A stretch of 8,430 nt of DNA from NCBI GenBank assembly GCA_934255435.1, contig CAKQNZ010000083.1:1-8430 (forward strand). The letters are read 5' to 3'. Below, one piece after another: positions 6,491 to 8,430 of this stretch. The notes under the pieces were generated by a model, which was given only the letters and a program-made list of their open reading frames with translations, had not been told where the DNA came from and searched no databases. Position 1 is the stretch's first letter; each line of letters opens with the position of its first letter. The DNA comes from an uncultured Clostridia bacterium. GTDB taxonomy: Bacteria; Bacillota; Clostridia; Peptostreptococcales; Anaerovoracaceae. A program made the position numbers and the translations under genes.

Positions 6491-7172
6491 AATCGATCTT
6501 ATACCCCTGACCCCATACGACTTTTATCTGTCTCGGCTGCTCAGGGTCTATTTCCAGTTTCTCCCGCAGATGTCTTATATGTACGGCAACGGTCCCTTCA
6601 GCACCAAAGGAATTTTCTTTCCATACTGCTTTGTATATATCTTTTGGTGAAAAAACCTTTCCTTTGTTCTCCATAAGGAATTTCAGTATTCCGTATTCTT
6701 TTGGTGTAAGGCTCACAGGTTCACCCATCATTCTTACCACTCTTGATCGGTCATCAAGCTCTATATCCCCCGCCCGCATAGTATCGCATCTGTCAGGAGC
6801 GGCTCCAAGAACTATATAACGTCTGAGCTGTGATTTTACCCTTGCCATCAGCTCTACAGGGTTGAAAGGTTTTGTCACGTAGTCATCTGCACCTACATCA
6901 AGTCCCAGTATCTTGTCAGTGTCTTCACTTTTAGCCGTAAGGAATATCACAGGTATGTTCCTGTCCCTGCGTATCCTGCTCAAAACTTCGATACCATCTA
7001 TACCGGGCATCATTATATCCAGCAACACCAGATGTATATCATTCTCTCCAATTACATCCAGAGCCTGCTGTCCGTCGTAAGCTTCATATGTTTTATATCC
7101 GCTGCCGCTCAGATATATCTTCAGCGCTGAAACGATATCTTTCTCATCATCACATATCAATATGTTATACAT
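6489..7172 (-). CDS. OmpR/PhoB-family response regulator
   Basis: This encodes 227 residues, standard for the family. The receiver domain (about 1-118) has the acidic pair D8/D9, the phosphoacceptor D52 in LLDIMMPGIDG, T79 and K101 (KPF). A winged-helix DNA-binding domain follows (about 130-227) with SLTPKEYGILKFL (154-166) and the C-terminal WGQGYKI (220-226). It is a cytoplasmic transcription factor activated by phosphorylation from the kinase encoded 12 nt downstream. The start has GGAGG (7187-7183) 10 nt upstream and AAAGGAA adjoining the ATG. An extended -10 element (7194-7202) and 11-bp-spaced direct repeats (7234-7252) lie upstream and suggest autoregulation. The similarity is to the whole family; I cannot assign a specific orthologue such as PhoP or VanR. 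Confidence 0.95.
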   Translation of the reverse strand: MYNILICDDEKDIVSALKIYLSGSGYKTYEAYDGQQALDVIGENDIHLVLLDIMMPGIDGIEVLSRIRRDRNIPVIFLTAKSEDTDKILGLDVGADDYVTKPFNPVELMARVKSQLRRYIVLGAAPDRCDTMRAGDIELDDRSRVVRMMGEPVSLTPKEYGILKFLMENKGKVFSPKDIYKAVWKENSFGAEGTVAVHIRHLREKLEIDPEQPRQIKVVWGQGYKID

Positions 7173-7193
7173 TTCCTTTCAACCTCCATGGTC

Positions 7194-7222
7194 ATTATGC
7201 CATAAAACACATTAAGAAAAAA
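7194..7222 (-). promoter_or_regulatory. Candidate promoter of the response regulator-kinase operon
   Basis: On the minus strand CATAAT (7199-7194) is preceded by TG (7202-7201) one base upstream, an extended -10 element. At 17 bp spacing the -35 position holds only TTTTTT (7222-7217), so activation by a bound regulator is plausible. The predicted start near 7187 leaves a short leader of about 15 nt, with GGAGG at its very 5' end. This is slightly short, so a second, more upstream promoter is possible. Confidence 0.45.
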
Positions 7223-7252
7223 CAGTTTAAATATTTAAGAATCGTTTAAGAA
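7211..7252 (-). promoter_or_regulatory. Direct repeats, candidate response-regulator binding sites
   Basis: On the minus strand TTCTTAAA begins at 7252 and again at 7241, exactly 11 bp apart, and TTCTTAAT begins at 7218, overlapping the poor -35 region. OmpR/PhoB-family dimers bind tandem half-sites at about 11-bp pitch, so this is a plausible autoregulatory site for the adjacent regulator gene. The pairing with this regulator is inference; AT-rich sequence can give such repeats by chance. Confidence 0.4.
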
Positions 7253-7296
7253 CCAGATCTGAGAAATTCAGAATTTTAAGTTTTATTCATTACCTA

Positions 7297-7325
7297 TTGC
7301 AAATTACCTGCCAATAAAGTACAAT
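7297..7325 (+). promoter_or_regulatory. Sigma-A-type promoter of hbd
   Basis: TTGCAA (7297-7302) and TACAAT (7320-7325) are separated by exactly 17 bp, matching 4 of 6 and 5 of 6 consensus positions. Transcription would start near 7332, about 30 nt before the ATG at 7362. Confidence 0.7.
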
Positions 7326-7345
7326 CCAAATGTAAAAAACATCAG

Positions 7346-7356
7346 AAAGGGTAGGT
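7346..7356 (+). promoter_or_regulatory. Ribosome binding site of hbd
   Basis: AAAGGG (7346-7351) followed by TAGGT (7352-7356) places purine-rich pairing sequence 5-10 nt before the ATG at 7362, supporting that start. Confidence 0.6.
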
Positions 7357-7361
7357 AAATT

Positions 7362-8258
7362 ATGAACATCGAAAAAGTATTTGTAGTAGGAGCCGGTTTC
7401 ATGGGTTCCGGTATCGTTGAAAATGCTGCAGCAAAAGGTTTGAACGTTACTGTATATGATATAGCACAGTCACAGCTGGACAAGAGTATCGCCGGCATAA
7501 CAAAAAACCTGAGCAAGCTCGTATCAAAAGGAAAAATAAGTGAGGAAGACAAGAACGCAACACTCGGCAGGATAAAAACAAGCACTGATATTTCCGATTG
7601 CAGTGAAGCTGATGCTATCATCGAAGCTGTTGCAGAAAACAAAGATATAAAAGTAAGCATCATGAAGGAATTAGACAAGTATGCTAAGGAAGACGCTGTT
7701 GTTGCAAGCAACACATCATCTATTTCCATCACATCACTGGGAAGCGTATTCAAAGATCCTTCAAGATTCGTAGGTATGCACTTCTTCAGTCCTGTCCCTA
7801 GAATGCCTCTCATGGAGATCGTAAGAGGATATCAGACAGGTGACGAAGCTCTTCATAGAGCAAGAGAACTTGGTGAATTCATGGGTAAATCATGTGTAAT
7901 CGCTCAGGACGAAGCAGGATTTATCGTAAACCGTATGCTTATTCCTATGCTCAATGAAGCGTGTGTGCTCGTTGAAAGAAAAGTCGGCACTATCGAAGAA
8001 ATCGACAGGGGTACTAAGCTCGGACTCAACCACCCTATGGGACCTCTCGAACTCATGGATATGATCGGCATCGATGTTGAACTGGCAGTAATGGAAGTTC
8101 TCCACCAGGAAATGGGAGACCCTAAATACAGACCTGCTGTATCACTCCGTAGAATGGTGGATTCAGGATTCCTCGGCAGAAAAACAGGCGTAGGTTTCTA
8201 CCTGTACAAAGAAGATGGTACAAAGGTTCCTAACCCTGCACTTCTTAAAATCAGATAG
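7362..8258 (+). CDS. hbd: 3-hydroxybutyryl-CoA dehydrogenase
   Basis: This encodes 298 residues; clostridial Hbd has ~282, and the excess is mostly a C-terminal tail after GFYLYK (278-283). The cytoplasmic enzyme reduces acetoacetyl-CoA to 3-hydroxybutyryl-CoA in butyrate-type fermentation, or runs in reverse in acid oxidation. The Rossmann motif is GAGFMG (10-15), and D33 at the end of the second strand favours NAD over NADP. Catalytic residues visible by family alignment are S119 (SNTSS), H140 (HFFSP), E152 and N190 (FIVNR); NHPMGPLEL (223-231) is also conserved. It has its own promoter and terminator and is not next to crt, bcd, etf or thl in this window. It is divergent from the two-component operon. 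Hydroxyacyl-CoA dehydrogenases of other chain lengths look alike, so strict C4 specificity is inferred. Confidence 0.95.
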   Translation: MNIEKVFVVGAGFMGSGIVENAAAKGLNVTVYDIAQSQLDKSIAGITKNLSKLVSKGKISEEDKNATLGRIKTSTDISDCSEADAIIEAVAENKDIKVSIMKELDKYAKEDAVVASNTSSISITSLGSVFKDPSRFVGMHFFSPVPRMPLMEIVRGYQTGDEALHRARELGEFMGKSCVIAQDEAGFIVNRMLIPMLNEACVLVERKVGTIEEIDRGTKLGLNHPMGPLELMDMIGIDVELAVMEVLHQEMGDPKYRPAVSLRRMVDSGFLGRKTGVGFYLYKEDGTKVPNPALLKIR

Positions 8259-8279
8259 ACTATCTAACTTAAATCCACT

Positions 8280-8314
8280 AAAACAGAACAGCAGGTAATG
8301 CTGTTCTGTTTTTT
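8280..8314 (+). terminator. Strong intrinsic terminator of hbd
   Basis: ACAGAACAGCA (8283-8293) pairs perfectly with TGCTGTTCTGT (8299-8309), an 11-bp stem with a 5-nt loop, followed by TTTTT (8310-8314). The AAAA before the stem (8280-8283) gives a weaker T-run on the other strand, so it may also work in reverse. It starts 21 nt after the hbd stop. Confidence 0.92.
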
Positions 8315-8350
8315 ATTATGTAGAAAATATCAACAAGAGTTTCATAATGA

Positions 8351-8430
8351 TCCGGCGGAAGGTCCCATGCGAGAGTTCCCCGGCTTCAGCCGGACTGGAA
8401 CTCACCGCTCACTTTTGGTACGCTGGCGCT
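8351..8430. other. GC-rich tail with long imperfect hairpin, unknown element cut by window end
   Basis: These 80 bases hold 51 G or C (64%), unlike the AT-rich sequence just before. GAGTTCC (8373-8379) pairs with GGAACTC (8397-8403), and inside it CCGGC (8380-8384) pairs with GCCGG (8389-8393), leaving a 3-nt bulge at 8394-8396. An outer GCG/CGC pair (8369-8371 with 8406-8408) extends the stem. A plus-strand reading frame from ATG 8347 stays open to the window end (28 codons), but no ribosome binding site precedes it and I recognise no protein family. Possible identities are a dispersed repeat, the edge of a mobile element, or a structured RNA; the evidence does not decide. Confidence 0.4.

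Noticed and set aside
7173..7361. Rex-type redox operator controlling hbd
   Set aside because: I looked for a TTGTTAA-N4-TTAACAA-like palindrome in the divergent gap and found none; the TTTAAGAA units are direct, not inverted, repeats.
8253..8265. AGATAG-A-CTATCT inverted repeat overlapping the hbd stop
   Set aside because: It is a perfect but short AT-rich repeat with no T-run, and the strong terminator 15 bp downstream explains transcription ending.
1..8430. CRISPR array, tRNA, rRNA, prophage, toxin-antitoxin or defence system
   Set aside because: No regularly spaced repeats, no tRNA- or rRNA-like segments and no phage, transposase, nuclease or toxin motifs were seen; the genes are core metabolic, sporulation and signalling genes.

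Overview
The window looks like chromosomal DNA from a spore-forming Firmicute of class Clostridia. The reasons are the sporulation genes spmA and spmB, a RicT (YaaT/PSP1) gene in the tmk-holB-ricT-trmN6 order typical of Firmicutes, strong Shine-Dalgarno sequences, frequent ATA (Ile) and AGA (Arg) codons, and a clostridial-type 3-hydroxybutyryl-CoA dehydrogenase. The exact family cannot be fixed from the sequence; an anaerobic fermenter related to butyrate producers is my inference.

Layout. At 1-823 (+) are the 3' half of spmA and complete spmB, overlapping by 8 bp. A convergent operon on the minus strand runs from 4342 down to 837: a small one-pass membrane protein with a very basic tail, then tmk, holB, ricT and trmN6. 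These genes are packed with a 4-bp overlap or gaps of 1-3 nt and are served by an extended -10 promoter at about 4408-4416. Next upstream, also on the minus strand, is a two-component operon: an OmpR-type response regulator (7172-6489) followed by a multi-pass histidine kinase (6476-4563). It ends in an intrinsic terminator at 4499-4534. Divergent from it is hbd (7362-8258, +), a single gene with its own sigma-A-type promoter and a strong terminator at 8280-8314. The last ~80 bases (8351-8430) change abruptly to about 64% G+C and hold a long imperfect hairpin. They may be the edge of a dispersed repeat, a structured RNA or a new gene.

How the genes work together. The tmk operon joins dTTP supply (Tmk), the replication clamp loader (HolB), RNA maturation (RicT) and tRNA modification (TrmN6), a housekeeping set. 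SpmA and SpmB act in spore-core dehydration. The regulator and kinase form one signalling pair whose stimulus is unknown; 11-bp-spaced direct repeats upstream of the regulator gene suggest autoregulation and lie in the same 189-bp gap as the hbd promoter. Hbd carries out the NAD-dependent step of acetoacetyl-CoA reduction to 3-hydroxybutyryl-CoA.

I see no tRNA, rRNA, CRISPR array, complete insertion sequence or defence system. Most of the window is ordinary core genome. The items most worth a second look are the regulator-gene direct repeats, the GC-rich tail, and an in-frame slippery A7 run that could join the basic membrane protein to Tmk.
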